A stretch of DNA of 64,000 bases from Streptomyces montanisoli (lineage in GTDB: Bacteria > Actinomycetota > Actinomycetes > Streptomycetales > Streptomycetaceae), in NCBI RefSeq assembly GCF_017813245.1, contig NZ_JAGIQL010000008.1:1-64000 (forward strand), read 5' to 3'. The notes below the pieces were generated by a model, which was given only the letters and a program-made list of their open reading frames with translations, searched no databases and had not been told where the DNA came from. Numbering within the stretch: position 1 is the stretch's first letter; the number at the start of each line of letters is the position of its first letter. Positions 8,842 to 16,828 of this stretch are shown here, piece after piece. The translations under genes were made by a program, and so were the position numbers.

Positions 8842-9423
8842 ATGGCCGAGACCGAGCGGCGCGGAACGCCGCGGCCCGTCACGCTCGTCGGGGAGGAGAT
8901 CCTGCGGCGGCGGTGCCGTCCCGCCGGGGCCGCCGACTTCGGGTCGGCCGAACTGGCCGCGCTCGTCGACGACATGTTCGCCACCAACTCCGTCGCGGAG
9001 GGCGCGGCCATCGCCGCGAACCAGGTCGGCGTCGATCTGCGGCTGTTCGTCTGGGACATGGACGACGACTGGGGCGTCCGTCACGTGGGGCACGTACTCA
9101 ACCCGGTGCTCGACGAGCTTCCCCCGGGCGAGCGGCGGCTCGTCGAGGAGTGCGAGGGGTGCCTGTCCGTCCCCGGGCCGCAGCGCGTCGTCGCGCGTAC
9201 CGACAGGGCTGTCGTGCGCGGGTTCGACAAGGACGGTGAGCCGGTCGTCGTGGAGGGGCGCGGCTACTTCGCCCGGTGCTTGCAGCACGAGACCGATCAT
9301 CTCCACGGCCGTCTCTACCTCGACCGTCTCGCCCGGCGCGAACGCCGCGACGTGCTGCGGGAGATGGAGGAGCTGCGGGACGGTGTGCTCGCCCGCCGGG
9401 CGCGGCGGGCGGGTGCGTGGTGA
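8842..9423 (+). CDS. def: Peptide deformylase
   Basis: A 193-residue peptide deformylase that removes the formyl group from nascent N-terminal Met. Motif II is EGCLS (Cys107) and motif III is QHETDHLHG (His149, Glu150, His153), so the Fe2+/Zn2+ ligands are intact. Motif I reads GAAIAANQVG rather than the canonical G-x-G-x-A-A-x-Q, the second Gly being Ala. The ATG at 8842 has a GAGGAG SD. The enzyme is cytosolic and acts on ribosome nascent chains. Its divergent placement from an ArsR-like regulator, away from fmt, suggests a secondary, regulated deformylase rather than the main housekeeping copy. Confidence 0.9.
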   Translation: MAETERRGTPRPVTLVGEEILRRRCRPAGAADFGSAELAALVDDMFATNSVAEGAAIAANQVGVDLRLFVWDMDDDWGVRHVGHVLNPVLDELPPGERRLVEECEGCLSVPGPQRVVARTDRAVVRGFDKDGEPVVVEGRGYFARCLQHETDHLHGRLYLDRLARRERRDVLREMEELRDGVLARRARRAGAW

Positions 9424-9443
9424 CCCCGCGGGGCGCACGCGAA

Positions 9444-9474
9444 GGCGCCGGCCTCCTCGGGGGAGGCCGGCGCC
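9444..9474. terminator. Terminator hairpin downstream of def
   Basis: A perfect 13-bp stem (arms 9444-9456 and 9462-9474, GGCGCCGGCCTCC) with a 5-nt loop lies between def and the convergent small-peptide ORF, and could serve both strands. Confidence 0.8.
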
Positions 9475-9488
9475 GTGCTCGCCGTGTG

Positions 9489-9548
9489 TCAGATCAGCCA
9501 GCCGACGAAGTGGATGAGGCCGGCGAGGACACCAGTGAGGATGTTCAT
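9489..9548 (-). CDS. 19-residue hydrophobic peptide
   Basis: A short ORF encoding MNILTGVLAGLIHFVGWLI, a single hydrophobic helix without charge. Support: a clear SD (AAGGAG) about 10 nt before the ATG, third-position G/C bias in most codons, and a strong hairpin just beyond the stop codon. It would be membrane-associated. Roles such as a regulatory or membrane-active micropeptide, or an attenuator leader, are open. It lies in a gap between def and the 77-residue gene. I do not recognise a named family. Confidence 0.6.
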   Translation of the reverse strand: MNILTGVLAGLIHFVGWLI

Positions 9549-9718
9549 GTTTCGTTCTCTCCTTGCTGCGTGCTGCCCTGAGGGCGCGCACTACTGGGAC
9601 TGTTCCCGCCTCGTGGGACTGGGCGGGAGCGCTCGTGACGGTCCGCGGCCGGTCACTCGCACACAGTGAGCATCACCCATTCGGAGGTGTCCGCGCCAGT
9701 AGGTTGCCGCCCCCTCAC

Positions 9719-9750
9719 CTGAACTGATGATCTTTCGATCAGGCGTTCAG
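9719..9750. terminator. Imperfect hairpin after the 77-aa gene
   Basis: The outer arms CTGAAC (9719-9724) and GTTCAG (9745-9750) pair, with GATC/GATC pairing inside and an imperfect middle. The hairpin lies 19 bp beyond the stop of the minus-strand gene ending at 9769 and is a plausible terminator. Confidence 0.45.
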
Positions 9751-9768
9751 TTGATGTGAGGATCTGGC

Positions 9769-10002
9769 TTACAGCTCCGTGTCGTGCAGCTTCCTCGCGC
9801 GCTCCAGTGCCCTGTCGAAGTCCCGCTGCGTGTCGTCCGCCCAGTGCAGCAGGTCCGCCAGCAGTCTCGTCAGGTTCTCGCCCGGACTCGACCGCCAGCT
9901 CTGGCCGCTGGCGGTGTGGCCGGAGTACGCGTACGTCTCGACGGCTTCGCCGCCGCGCCTCGCGCCCTCGTCGTGGGCCCGCGTGGTGAAGTTGTCGGTC
10001 AT
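9769..10002 (-). CDS. Small conserved-type hypothetical protein
   Basis: A 77-residue hydrophilic protein beginning MTDNFTTRAHDEGARRGG, with a C-terminal amphipathic helical half (about residues 40-77, LTRLLADLLHWADDTQRDFDRALERAR) that could form a coiled coil. The ATG at 10002 has a GAGGAG SD 5 nt upstream, and the frame shows strong third-position GC bias. It lies 47 bp downstream of the SDR gene on the same strand, probably in one transcript. No domain recognised; cytosolic, function unknown. Confidence 0.7.
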   Translation of the reverse strand: MTDNFTTRAHDEGARRGGEAVETYAYSGHTASGQSWRSSPGENLTRLLADLLHWADDTQRDFDRALERARKLHDTEL

Positions 10003-10049
10003 CACTCGCTCCTCGCCTCGATGTGGGTCCCGGTCGTCGGCCGGTTCGC

Positions 10050-10832
10050 TCAGAGCTCCCTGTGCACCTTGGTGTTGGACGCCTGCGCGCGAGGCCTGAC
10101 GACCAGCAGGTCGATGTTGACGTGGCTGGGGCGGGTGACGGCCCAGGTGATCGTGTCGGCCACGTCGTCCGCGGTCAGGGGCGCCGCGACGCCCTCGTAC
10201 ACCTTGGCCGCCTTCGCCGTGTCGCCGTGGAAGCGCGTGGTCGAGAACCCCTCGGTCTTGACCATGCCCGGCGCGATCTCGACCACCCGTACCGGCGTGC
10301 CGACGATCTCGAGGCGCAGCGTCTCGGCGAGCACGTGCTCGCCGTGCTTGGCGGCGACGTATCCCGCGCCGCCCTCGTACGTGCCGTGCCCCGCCGTGGA
10401 CGAGACGATCACCACCGTGCCGTCGCCGCTGCCGGTCAGCGCGGGCAGCAGCGCCTGCGTGACGTTGAGCGTGCCGAGGACGTTCGTCTCGTACATCTGC
10501 CGCCACTCGGCGACGTCGCCGCTGGCGACCGGGTCCGCGCCGAGCGCGCCGCCCGCGTTGTTGACCAGGACCTCGACCGCGCCGGGCGCCGTCTTCGCGA
10601 GGTCCGCGGCGAAGGCGTCGACGGCGGCGCGGTCCGTGACGTCGAGCCCGTGGGCGCTCGCGCTGCCGCCTGCCGCGGTGATCTCCTCGACGAGCGAGGC
10701 GAGGCGGTCCTCGCGGCGCGCGGTGGCCACGACGTGGTAGCCGGCGGCGGCGAGCTGCCGTGCGGTCGCGGCGCCGATGCCGCTGCTCGCGCCGGTGACG
10801 ACGGCGGTGTGACGGTCGGCGGCGGCGGTCAT
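10050..10832 (-). CDS. SDR family NADP-type oxidoreductase
   Basis: A 260-residue classical short-chain dehydrogenase/reductase. The cofactor motif TGASSGIG is near residues 13-20, NNAG is near 90-93, the catalytic Ser is near 144 (IVSSTAG), and the YVAAK pair is Tyr158 and Lys162. Arg38/39 in VATARREDR after beta-2 favour NADP(H). The length and the NVLGTLNVTQALLP segment resemble the YdfG/serine-dehydrogenase-like SDR group, but the substrate cannot be named. It is followed by the 77-residue gene. Cytosolic. Confidence 0.9.
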   Translation of the reverse strand: MTAAADRHTAVVTGASSGIGAATARQLAAAGYHVVATARREDRLASLVEEITAAGGSASAHGLDVTDRAAVDAFAADLAKTAPGAVEVLVNNAGGALGADPVASGDVAEWRQMYETNVLGTLNVTQALLPALTGSGDGTVVIVSSTAGHGTYEGGAGYVAAKHGEHVLAETLRLEIVGTPVRVVEIAPGMVKTEGFSTTRFHGDTAKAAKVYEGVAAPLTADDVADTITWAVTRPSHVNIDLLVVRPRAQASNTKVHREL

Positions 10833-10976
10833 GGGTGTTCTCCTCGCGCGTGTGGTCTCTGCCGAAACCCCAGGATAGGCAGGGTGCCCTAGAGGCCGGA
10901 CGGGCGGTCGCGGCCGGCTCCTGAGCGTTGCCCGGCGTTCGCCGCGCCGTCAGCGGCGAGGCGTTCGCCGCGCACG

Positions 10977-11327
10977 TCAGCGGCCACGCGGCGCGAACAT
11001 GATCAGCGCCATGCCCACCAGGCAGACCGCGGCACCGGCGATGTCCCAGCGGTCCGGGCGGTAGCCGTCCGCGACCACGCCCCAGACGACGGAACCGGCC
11101 ACGAAGACACCGCCGTACGCCGCGAGGACGCGGCCGAACTGGCCGTCCGGCTGGAGCGTGGCGACGAAGCCGTACGCGCCGAGCGCCGCGACGCCCGCGA
11201 CGATCCACGGCCAGCCGCGCCCGCCCGCGGTGCCGTCGCCGCGCACGCCCTGCCACACGAGCCAGGCACCGCCGATCTCGAACAGTGCGGCGAGTACGTA
11301 GAGCGCGGCGGAGCGGAGCACGAACAT
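10977..11327 (-). CDS. YnfA family small membrane protein
   Basis: A 116-residue protein with four predicted transmembrane helices (about residues 3-25, 36-54, 66-84, 92-110) and the YnfA/UPF0060 signatures [20 protein letters not shown] and DRWDIAGA. YnfA members are SMR-like small inner-membrane proteins, and efflux has been proposed. The ATG at 11327 was chosen; a GTG two codons upstream is an alternative. It lies downstream of the Mut7-C gene on the same strand with 83 bp between. Confidence 0.88.
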   Translation of the reverse strand: MFVLRSAALYVLAALFEIGGAWLVWQGVRGDGTAGGRGWPWIVAGVAALGAYGFVATLQPDGQFGRVLAAYGGVFVAGSVVWGVVADGYRPDRWDIAGAAVCLVGMALIMFAPRGR

Positions 11328-11410
11328 GGCCACAGCGTGCCACGCGGGTGCGCGGCCGCCGCGCCGCGCCGGCGGCGTGCGCGCTCGACGTTCGTGTACG
11401 GACGCGCGCG

Positions 11411-12154
11411 TCAGGCCGCCGTCCCGTCCCCGAACTCCCGCACCGCCTCGGCGACGATCTCCGCCAGGTGCCCGTGGTGCGCGCCGCGCCAGTAGACCTT
11501 GCCGCAGGCCGCGCACCGGGCGAACACGTCGTACGACCGCATCGTGCCCTGCTGGAGCCTGGCACGCACCGACGCGTCGTCCTTGTCGGCCGCCGTCAGG
11601 ACGCCGTTGCACGCCGTGCACCTCGTCCAGGGGGCGAGGGCGGGTGCGAACCGCCCGAGCACGTCGCGAAGTTGGTCCACGGGACGGTCGCTGTATACGT
11701 ACGCGCCCGCCCACAGCGCGCTGCGGCGCAGCAGCCCGCGGTCGCGGGAGAGCATGACGCGGCACTCGGCGGCGGACCGCCTCGCGAGCTCCGCGTCGCC
11801 GACGTCCTCGCTCTCGTACGCCGCGTCCACGCCGAGGAGGCGCATCCTGCGGGCGAGCGTGCCGAGATGCACGTCGAGCAGGAAGCGCAGCGGCGCGCCG
11901 GGCACGGCCTGGGGGCGCGGGCGCGGCCGCACCCCGACGGTCTCGCCGGCGGACGGCACGTGCGAGACGGGCACGGGCCGACCGTCGACCAGCAGCCTGC
12001 CCACCTCGGTGAGCGGGATCCCGAGCGACTGGACGACGTGGCCGAGCGTGGACGAGCCGTCCGTGACGACGGTGAAGACGCCGTGGCGGCGCTCGGCGGC
12101 GACGAAGAGGCGCAACTCGGGGGCGACGCCGAGCTGGATCGAGGGTCCGTTCAC
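11411..12154 (-). CDS. Mut7-C RNase-fold protein with ubiquitin-like N-terminus
   Basis: A 247-residue protein with two domains. The N-terminal region (about 1-80) is a ThiS/MoaD-like beta-grasp domain without a terminal Gly-Gly. The C-terminal Mut7-C domain (about 95-245) is PIN-like: [18 protein letters not shown] with Asp, SRDRGLL, then paired zinc-ribbon cysteines in CTACNG and CAACGKVYW. Mut7-C proteins are predicted nucleases by fold, and activity is mostly unproven. I chose the GTG at 12154 because upstream codons have no start with an SD. It lies 22 bp after the GNAT gene on the same strand. Confidence 0.82.
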   Translation of the reverse strand: MNGPSIQLGVAPELRLFVAAERRHGVFTVVTDGSSTLGHVVQSLGIPLTEVGRLLVDGRPVPVSHVPSAGETVGVRPRPRPQAVPGAPLRFLLDVHLGTLARRMRLLGVDAAYESEDVGDAELARRSAAECRVMLSRDRGLLRRSALWAGAYVYSDRPVDQLRDVLGRFAPALAPWTRCTACNGVLTAADKDDASVRARLQQGTMRSYDVFARCAACGKVYWRGAHHGHLAEIVAEAVREFGDGTAA

Positions 12155-12176
12155 CCCGTCAGCATGGCATCGGCGC

Positions 12177-12773
12177 TCAGGAAGCGGGCGGAGTTTCCGT
12201 TGCCTCCATCGCTTCCCACTCCGCACGCTCCTCCGGGGAGGCGGCCAGGTCGAGGCGCCAGTTGTTGCAGCGCATCATGCTGCCCGGCGGGTACTCGAAG
12301 GCGCACTCCCCGAGCAGGGTGTAGCCCGCCCTGCGGCAGACCGCGTTGGAGCCCGGGTTGGTCACCGAGGGGAACGCGTGCAGGAAGCGGTGCGCGCGCT
12401 GGGCGCGCGCCTGCTCGGCGACCGCACGCGCCGCTGCCGCGGCGATGCCCCTGCCCTGGAACGCGGCGAGCAGCCCCCAGCCCGACTCGTACATCCCCCG
12501 GCCCTGCCAGACGTGCTCCCAGAAGCCGACCAGGCCCACGGAGGGCGCGGGCGCGTGCGACTCCTCCGGCACGAGCACGACGCGGAACATCCTGTCCTCG
12601 GCGGCGCTCCGCGCGCTCATGCCCACATACCGCCGGTGCCTGACGAGCACCTGCTCGTCCGTCTCGGGGCCGCCGAGGTGCGTCATCAGCTCCGGCGCGT
12701 TCAGGGCGCGCAGGAGGCCGAGGTCGGCCTCCGACCACGGTTCGAGCAGCACTCGCGGTGCCTTCCTCTCCAT
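12177..12773 (-). CDS. GNAT family N-acetyltransferase
   Basis: A 198-residue GNAT enzyme of the RimJ/RimL-like group. It starts MERKAPRVLLEPWSEADL, with a core strand VGLVGFWEH, the acetyl-CoA loop region WGLLAAFQGRGIAAAAARAV (about residues 98-117; the R/Q-x-x-G-x-A pattern is QGRGIA), and a C-terminal FPSVTNPGSNAVCRRAGY segment. The donor is acetyl-CoA; the acceptor is unknown. It sits between an AraC regulator and the Mut7-C gene on the same strand, so a small operon is likely. Confidence 0.85.
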   Translation of the reverse strand: MERKAPRVLLEPWSEADLGLLRALNAPELMTHLGGPETDEQVLVRHRRYVGMSARSAAEDRMFRVVLVPEESHAPAPSVGLVGFWEHVWQGRGMYESGWGLLAAFQGRGIAAAAARAVAEQARAQRAHRFLHAFPSVTNPGSNAVCRRAGYTLLGECAFEYPPGSMMRCNNWRLDLAASPEERAEWEAMEATETPPAS

Positions 12774-12818
12774 ACCGGTCCACGGTACGAGGGGGGTCTG
12801 ACAACCGCGCCCGGCCAC

Positions 12819-13664
12819 TCAGACAGCGCGCCCGTACGCGGTCGGTGACACGCCGACCGTGGCCGTGAAGTCCCGCACCAGGTGCGCCTGGTCGCTGTAG
12901 CCGAGGTCCGCGGCCAGCGTGCTCCAGTCCGCCGTGCCGCCCGCCGCCTCGGCACGTTCGAGCGCCTCGTGGATGCGGTAGCGCAGGATGACCCACTTCG
13001 GGCCCACGCCCACGTACCCGGCGAAGAGCCGTTGCAGCGAGCGCGGCGAGAGACCGCCCGCCTGCGCGAGGGCGTCGACCCGCCGCATCGAGCGGTCGCG
13101 GCGCACCAGGTCGGCCAGCGCCGTCGCCCTCGCCACGTGCGGTGCGTGCTCAGGGGCGGGCGCGGCCGCCACCACCGCGAGCAGGTAGGCGTCCAGCGCG
13201 GCGACCCGGTCGTCCTCCGCCTCGGGGCCGAGGACGGCCGCGATGTCGTCGTCCGTCACCGGCATGGCCTCGGCCAGCGGGATCTGCCGGCCCGTCCAGT
13301 CGGCGACGGAGCGCCCGGGGGAGAAGGGACGGAAACCGCCCGGCCGGAACTGCACCCCGCACACGCGGCCGCGTCCGGCGAGCTTCTGCACGAACAGCTC
13401 GTGGCGGATGCCCGCGATCTCGGCGAACGGGCGGCTCTTGTGCGTGCCGGGGCTCTCCCTGGCGAAGTGCTGGAAGACGACGTTGACCGAGGGGTGCGGC
13501 ACGACCTGGGACGCGTACGGCTCGTCCAGGTCCCAGTCGATCAGCCAGTAGTGCTCCAGGAAGGGGCGCAGCTCCGGCGCGGGCTCCCTGCGCCGGAAAC
13601 GCACGCGCGCGAAGAGGCCCCCGGCGTCGACGATGCCGCGCGTGTCACGGCGTGGGCCTGCCAT
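12819..13664 (-). CDS. AraC family transcriptional regulator
   Basis: A 281-residue regulator with an N-terminal effector domain of the DUF6597/AraC type (about 15-150, with PELRPFLEHYWLIDWDL and RPGGFRPF) and a C-terminal AraC double HTH (about 185-278: MRRVDALAQAGGLSPRSLQRLFAGYVGVGPKW and WSTLAADLGYSDQAHLVRDF). The ATG at 13664 starts MAGPRRDTRG. It diverges from the TIGR03086 gene with 97 bp between, a region that could hold both promoters. The ligand is unknown. Confidence 0.87.
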   Translation of the reverse strand: MAGPRRDTRGIVDAGGLFARVRFRRREPAPELRPFLEHYWLIDWDLDEPYASQVVPHPSVNVVFQHFARESPGTHKSRPFAEIAGIRHELFVQKLAGRGRVCGVQFRPGGFRPFSPGRSVADWTGRQIPLAEAMPVTDDDIAAVLGPEAEDDRVAALDAYLLAVVAAAPAPEHAPHVARATALADLVRRDRSMRRVDALAQAGGLSPRSLQRLFAGYVGVGPKWVILRYRIHEALERAEAAGGTADWSTLAADLGYSDQAHLVRDFTATVGVSPTAYGRAV

Positions 13665-13761
13665 GCGTCCGATCGTAGGCGGCGGCCGGGGCGCGTGCGT
13701 CCGGTGGCGCGTTTGTTCAAGACGCGCCACGCGCCACGCGCCGTCGCCTAGCGTCGGCCGT

Positions 13762-14355
13762 ATGAGCGAGAAGATCAGTGACCTGTTGGAACGCGCCGCG
13801 GCCCGCACCGTTCCGGTCGTCCGCGGCATCGAGGACGAGCAGCTGTCCTGGCCGACGCCGTGCGGCGACTACGACGTGCGCACGCTGGCCGGCCACCTCT
13901 ACCGCGTGGTGGTCAACTTCCGGGAGCTCGCGGCCAAGCGCGACTCGGACTTCAGCCAGCAGTCCATGCCACTCGAAGGGGACTGGCGGACCGGCTTCGC
14001 CGAGGCGACGCGTCGTCTCGTCGAGGCCTGGGCCGAGCCGGGCGCCGAGGAGGGCACGACGGGCGCGAGGGCCATGCCCGCACGCACGGTCGGGTGCATG
14101 GTGCTCGGCGACCTGGTGGTGCACGGCTGGGACCTGGCACGCGCGACGGGCCTGCCCTACGCCCCGTCCGGCGTGGACGCGACGTTGCTGGACGAGCTCG
14201 GTCCGCAGTGGGCGCAGCTGGCGCCGACCGGGCGGAAGATGGGCGTGTTCGGGCCCGAGTTTCCCGTGGCCCCCGGGGCGGGCAGGTTCGAGCGGCTGCT
14301 CGGGCTCACCGGCCGGGACCCGGAGTGGACGCGCGAGGCGCGCGCCGGGGCGTGA
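13762..14355 (+). CDS. TIGR03086 family DinB-fold protein
   Basis: A 197-residue protein of the TIGR03086 / mycothiol-dependent maleylpyruvate isomerase-like group, a four-helix DinB fold. Visible signatures: WPTPCGDYDVRTLAGHLYRV (about 34-53) with the metal-ligand-like His, and MVLGDLVVHGWDLARATG (about 113-130) with another His. Such proteins are predicted metal-dependent, thiol-linked enzymes in mycothiol-producing actinobacteria; the substrate is unknown. It starts at ATG 13762 (MSEKISD) and is followed after 25 bp by the DUF1992 gene. Confidence 0.85.
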   Translation: MSEKISDLLERAAARTVPVVRGIEDEQLSWPTPCGDYDVRTLAGHLYRVVVNFRELAAKRDSDFSQQSMPLEGDWRTGFAEATRRLVEAWAEPGAEEGTTGARAMPARTVGCMVLGDLVVHGWDLARATGLPYAPSGVDATLLDELGPQWAQLAPTGRKMGVFGPEFPVAPGAGRFERLLGLTGRDPEWTREARAGA

Positions 14356-14380
14356 CAGGATCGCCGGAGGAGGCTCACCG

Positions 14381-14785
14381 ATGACCGAACGCAAGCCGCC
14401 GGGCGTCAACTTCGAGACGTGGGTGGACCGGCAGATCAGGGACGCCCAGGAGCGCGGCGTCTTCGACGGCCTGACCGGCGCGGGCAAGCCGCTCGTCGGG
14501 CTCGACAGGCCGTACGACGAGCTGTGGTGGATCAAGGACAAGATGCGGCAGGAAAACCTGTCCTACCTCCCGCCGACGCTGGCCCTGCGCAAGGAGGCCG
14601 AGGACGCGCTCGTCGCCGCGAAGCGCGCGCCGTCGGAGGGGAAGGTCCGGCGGATCGTGGCGGAGATCAACGAGAGGATCGGCGCCCTGCTGGCGAAGCC
14701 GCCGCCGGGTCCGCCGCTCGGGATCCGTCCGTTCGACGTCGAGGAGATCGTCGCGGACTGGCGCAGGCGCCGCCGCGCGGGCTGA
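14381..14785 (+). CDS. DUF1992 family protein
   Basis: A 134-residue protein of the DUF1992 (DnaJ-homologue subfamily C member 28 conserved) family. It contains FETWVDRQIRDAQERGVFDGLTG followed by GKPL, the hallmark, and a helical middle with LRKEAEDALVAAKR. A strong SD (GGAGGAGG) lies about 7 nt before the ATG at 14381. Cytosolic and of unknown function; probably cotranscribed with the upstream TIGR03086 gene. Confidence 0.87.
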   Translation: MTERKPPGVNFETWVDRQIRDAQERGVFDGLTGAGKPLVGLDRPYDELWWIKDKMRQENLSYLPPTLALRKEAEDALVAAKRAPSEGKVRRIVAEINERIGALLAKPPPGPPLGIRPFDVEEIVADWRRRRRAG

Positions 14786-14904
14786 GACGTCCGCGCCCCC
14801 TGCGCTTCCGCGCCCCGCCCCTTGCGGGGAGTGAACGCCTGCCGTACGGGCACAAGCTCCGACGGGACGCACTGCCGACGGCAGTGAAGCGAACAGGAGC
14901 GGAC

Positions 14905-15171
14905 ATGGAGATCTCAGGCATCATCTCGGCGATCGTCATCGGCGTCATCATCGGTGTCCTCGGCCGCCTCGTGGTCCCGGGACGCCAGCACATCGGTGTG
15001 CTGTGGACGATCATCATCGGCATCGTCGCGGCGTTCATCGGCGCCTGGATCGCGTCGGCCGTCGGTGTCGCCGACACGAACGGCGTCGACTGGATCGAGT
15101 GGCTCATCCAGATCGGCCTGGCGGCGCTCGGTATCGCGGCGCTCGACCGCCCGCGGACGCACCGCAGGTGA
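14905..15171 (+). CDS. GlsB/YeaQ/YmgE family membrane protein
   Basis: An 88-residue transglycosylase-associated-type membrane protein with three hydrophobic segments (about 5-22, 32-56, 66-80), Gly-rich motifs (GVIIGVLGRLVVPGRQ) and the WTIIIGIVAAFIGAWIA helix. The start has AGGAG about 6 nt upstream of ATG 14905. The family is stress-associated in other bacteria; no biochemical role is known. It is followed by a terminator hairpin. Confidence 0.85.
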   Translation: MEISGIISAIVIGVIIGVLGRLVVPGRQHIGVLWTIIIGIVAAFIGAWIASAVGVADTNGVDWIEWLIQIGLAALGIAALDRPRTHRR

Positions 15172-15204
15172 CACCGCGCGCACGGCGCGCGAGAGCAGCA
15201 GGCT

Positions 15205-15235
15205 GACGGCCGCCGATGACGACTCGGCGGCCGTC
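15205..15235 (+). terminator. Terminator hairpin after glsB-like gene
   Basis: A perfect 12-bp stem (GACGGCCGCCGA, 15205-15216, pairing with 15224-15235) with a 7-nt loop, downstream of the 88-residue membrane protein gene and upstream of the antiporter. Confidence 0.75.
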
Positions 15236-15301
15236 CCGCTTTCCCTGCCGATCCGCACCCGGCCGGACCACCGCTCGCGCCCCCTTTGATTGGATGGGGC
15301 G

Positions 15302-16828
15302 GTGAACAGCAGTGAAAGCACCGGCCTGACGATCCTCATCCTGGCGGCGGTCGTCCTCGTCGCGGTGGTGTCGAACCGTCTCAGCGAACGCATCCGCGTC
15401 CCGGCCCCGTTCCTCTTCCTCGTGTGCGCGGCCGCCGTGTCCGACTTCTTCCCCGCCGTGGGGAAGGCGGTGCCGATCGGGCTGGTCGAGCAGGTCGTCA
15501 CCGTCGCGCTGATCGTCATCCTCTTCGACGGCGGCCTCGGCATCGGATGGGGCCGTTTCCGTGCCGCCGCCGTGCCCATCGTCTCGCTCGGCGTCGCGGG
15601 CACGATCCTGACGACCGGCGCGGTCACGTTGCTCGCGCACTTCGCCTGCGACCTGTCCTGGCGCACCGCGCTGCTGCTCGGCGCCGCGCTCGCCCCGACG
15701 GACCCTGCGGTGGTCTTCTCCGTGCTGGGCCGGCGCGAGATCACCGGCCGTACCGGCACGATCCTGGAGGGTGAGTCCGGCACCAACGACCCCGTCGGCA
15801 TCGCCCTCATGGTCGCCCTGCTCGGCGCGGGCGGCAGCACGGGTGCGCAGGTGGGGCAGATCCTCGTCACGTTCGTCGAGCAGATGGCCGTCGGTGTCGC
15901 GGTCGGCGCGGTGGGCGGGTTCGCCCTGCTCTGGTTCATCCGCAAGGTGCCGCTGCCCGGCGCGGGCCTGCACCCGGTGCGCGCGCTCGCCGGGGCGGGG
16001 GTCATCTACGGCGCCGCGACCGTCGCGCACGGCTCGGGGTTCCTCGCGGTGCTCGTCGCGGGCGTGCTGCTGGGGGACGAGTCCGTGCCGTACCGCCTGG
16101 AGATCCGGCAGGTGTGCTCGGCGCTCGCGAGCCTGGCCGAGATCGTGGTGTTCGTGGCGCTGGGGGCGACGATCGGCCTCGAAGCGCTCGGGAGGGACAA
16201 CGCCTGGCTGATCGGCCTGGTGCTCGCGGTCCTGCTCGCGTTCGTCGTGCGTCCGCTGCTCGTGGGTCCGCTGCTGCTACCGGTGCGCATGCGGCACGGC
16301 GAGCGGGCGTTCGTGCTGTGGGCCGGGCTGAAGGGCGCGGTGCCCATCCTGCTGGGCGGCTTCGCGATCTCGGCGGGCGTGCCGGACTCCCGGCGCATCT
16401 ACGAGATCATCTTCATGGTCGTCGCCTTCTCCGTGCTGGTCCAGGGCGGCAGCATCGGCTTCGCGGCCAAGCGTCTCGGCGTCCCCATGGAGGAGACCAC
16501 GCCCACCCCGTGGTCCTTCGGCGTCCGTCTGCCGCACGAGCCCGTGGGCACGCGCCACTACACGGTCAAGGCCGGTGACGACGCCGACGGGACCACGCTG
16601 GGCGACGTCGTCACCAACGGCGACGTGTGGGTCAGCACCGTCCTGCGCGACGGTCACCTGCTGCCCATGAGCCCGGACACGGTGCTGCGCCCGCGCGACG
16701 AGCTGCTGCTGGTGTCGGGCGAGGCCGAGGAAGGTGCGAAGGCCGCCGGGGACGACGAGGCGGGGGCGGAGCCGGAGAACGAGGACGGGACGGGCGACGA
16801 AAGGCCCGGCGAGGACGGCCCCCGATGA
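15302..16828 (+). CDS. CPA1 potassium/proton-type antiporter with TrkA-C domain
   Basis: A 508-residue cation:proton antiporter. The CPA1 region (about 5-385) has about 12 membrane segments, an LLLGAALAPTDPAVVFSVL signature and the ESGTNDPVGIAL motif with the transport Asp. A C-terminal TrkA-C domain (about 420-480) suggests NhaP2/CvrA-like K+(Na+)/H+ exchange gated by a cytosolic ligand. An acidic tail (about 480-508) follows. The start is taken as GTG 15302; a TTG at 15290 is possible. Its TGA overlaps the cobL ATG by 4 nt, so the antiporter is translationally coupled to cobalamin genes. Confidence 0.87.
   Translation: MNSSESTGLTILILAAVVLVAVVSNRLSERIRVPAPFLFLVCAAAVSDFFPAVGKAVPIGLVEQVVTVALIVILFDGGLGIGWGRFRAAAVPIVSLGVAGTILTTGAVTLLAHFACDLSWRTALLLGAALAPTDPAVVFSVLGRREITGRTGTILEGESGTNDPVGIALMVALLGAGGSTGAQVGQILVTFVEQMAVGVAVGAVGGFALLWFIRKVPLPGAGLHPVRALAGAGVIYGAATVAHGSGFLAVLVAGVLLGDESVPYRLEIRQVCSALASLAEIVVFVALGATIGLEALGRDNAWLIGLVLAVLLAFVVRPLLVGPLLLPVRMRHGERAFVLWAGLKGAVPILLGGFAISAGVPDSRRIYEIIFMVVAFSVLVQGGSIGFAAKRLGVPMEETTPTPWSFGVRLPHEPVGTRHYTVKAGDDADGTTLGDVVTNGDVWVSTVLRDGHLLPMSPDTVLRPRDELLLVSGEAEEGAKAAGDDEAGAEPENEDGTGDERPGEDGPR

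Noticed and set aside
11285-12643. Large plus-strand frames across the Mut7-C and GNAT genes
   Set aside because: They are Arg-rich antisense shadows without domains; the minus strand has coherent families.
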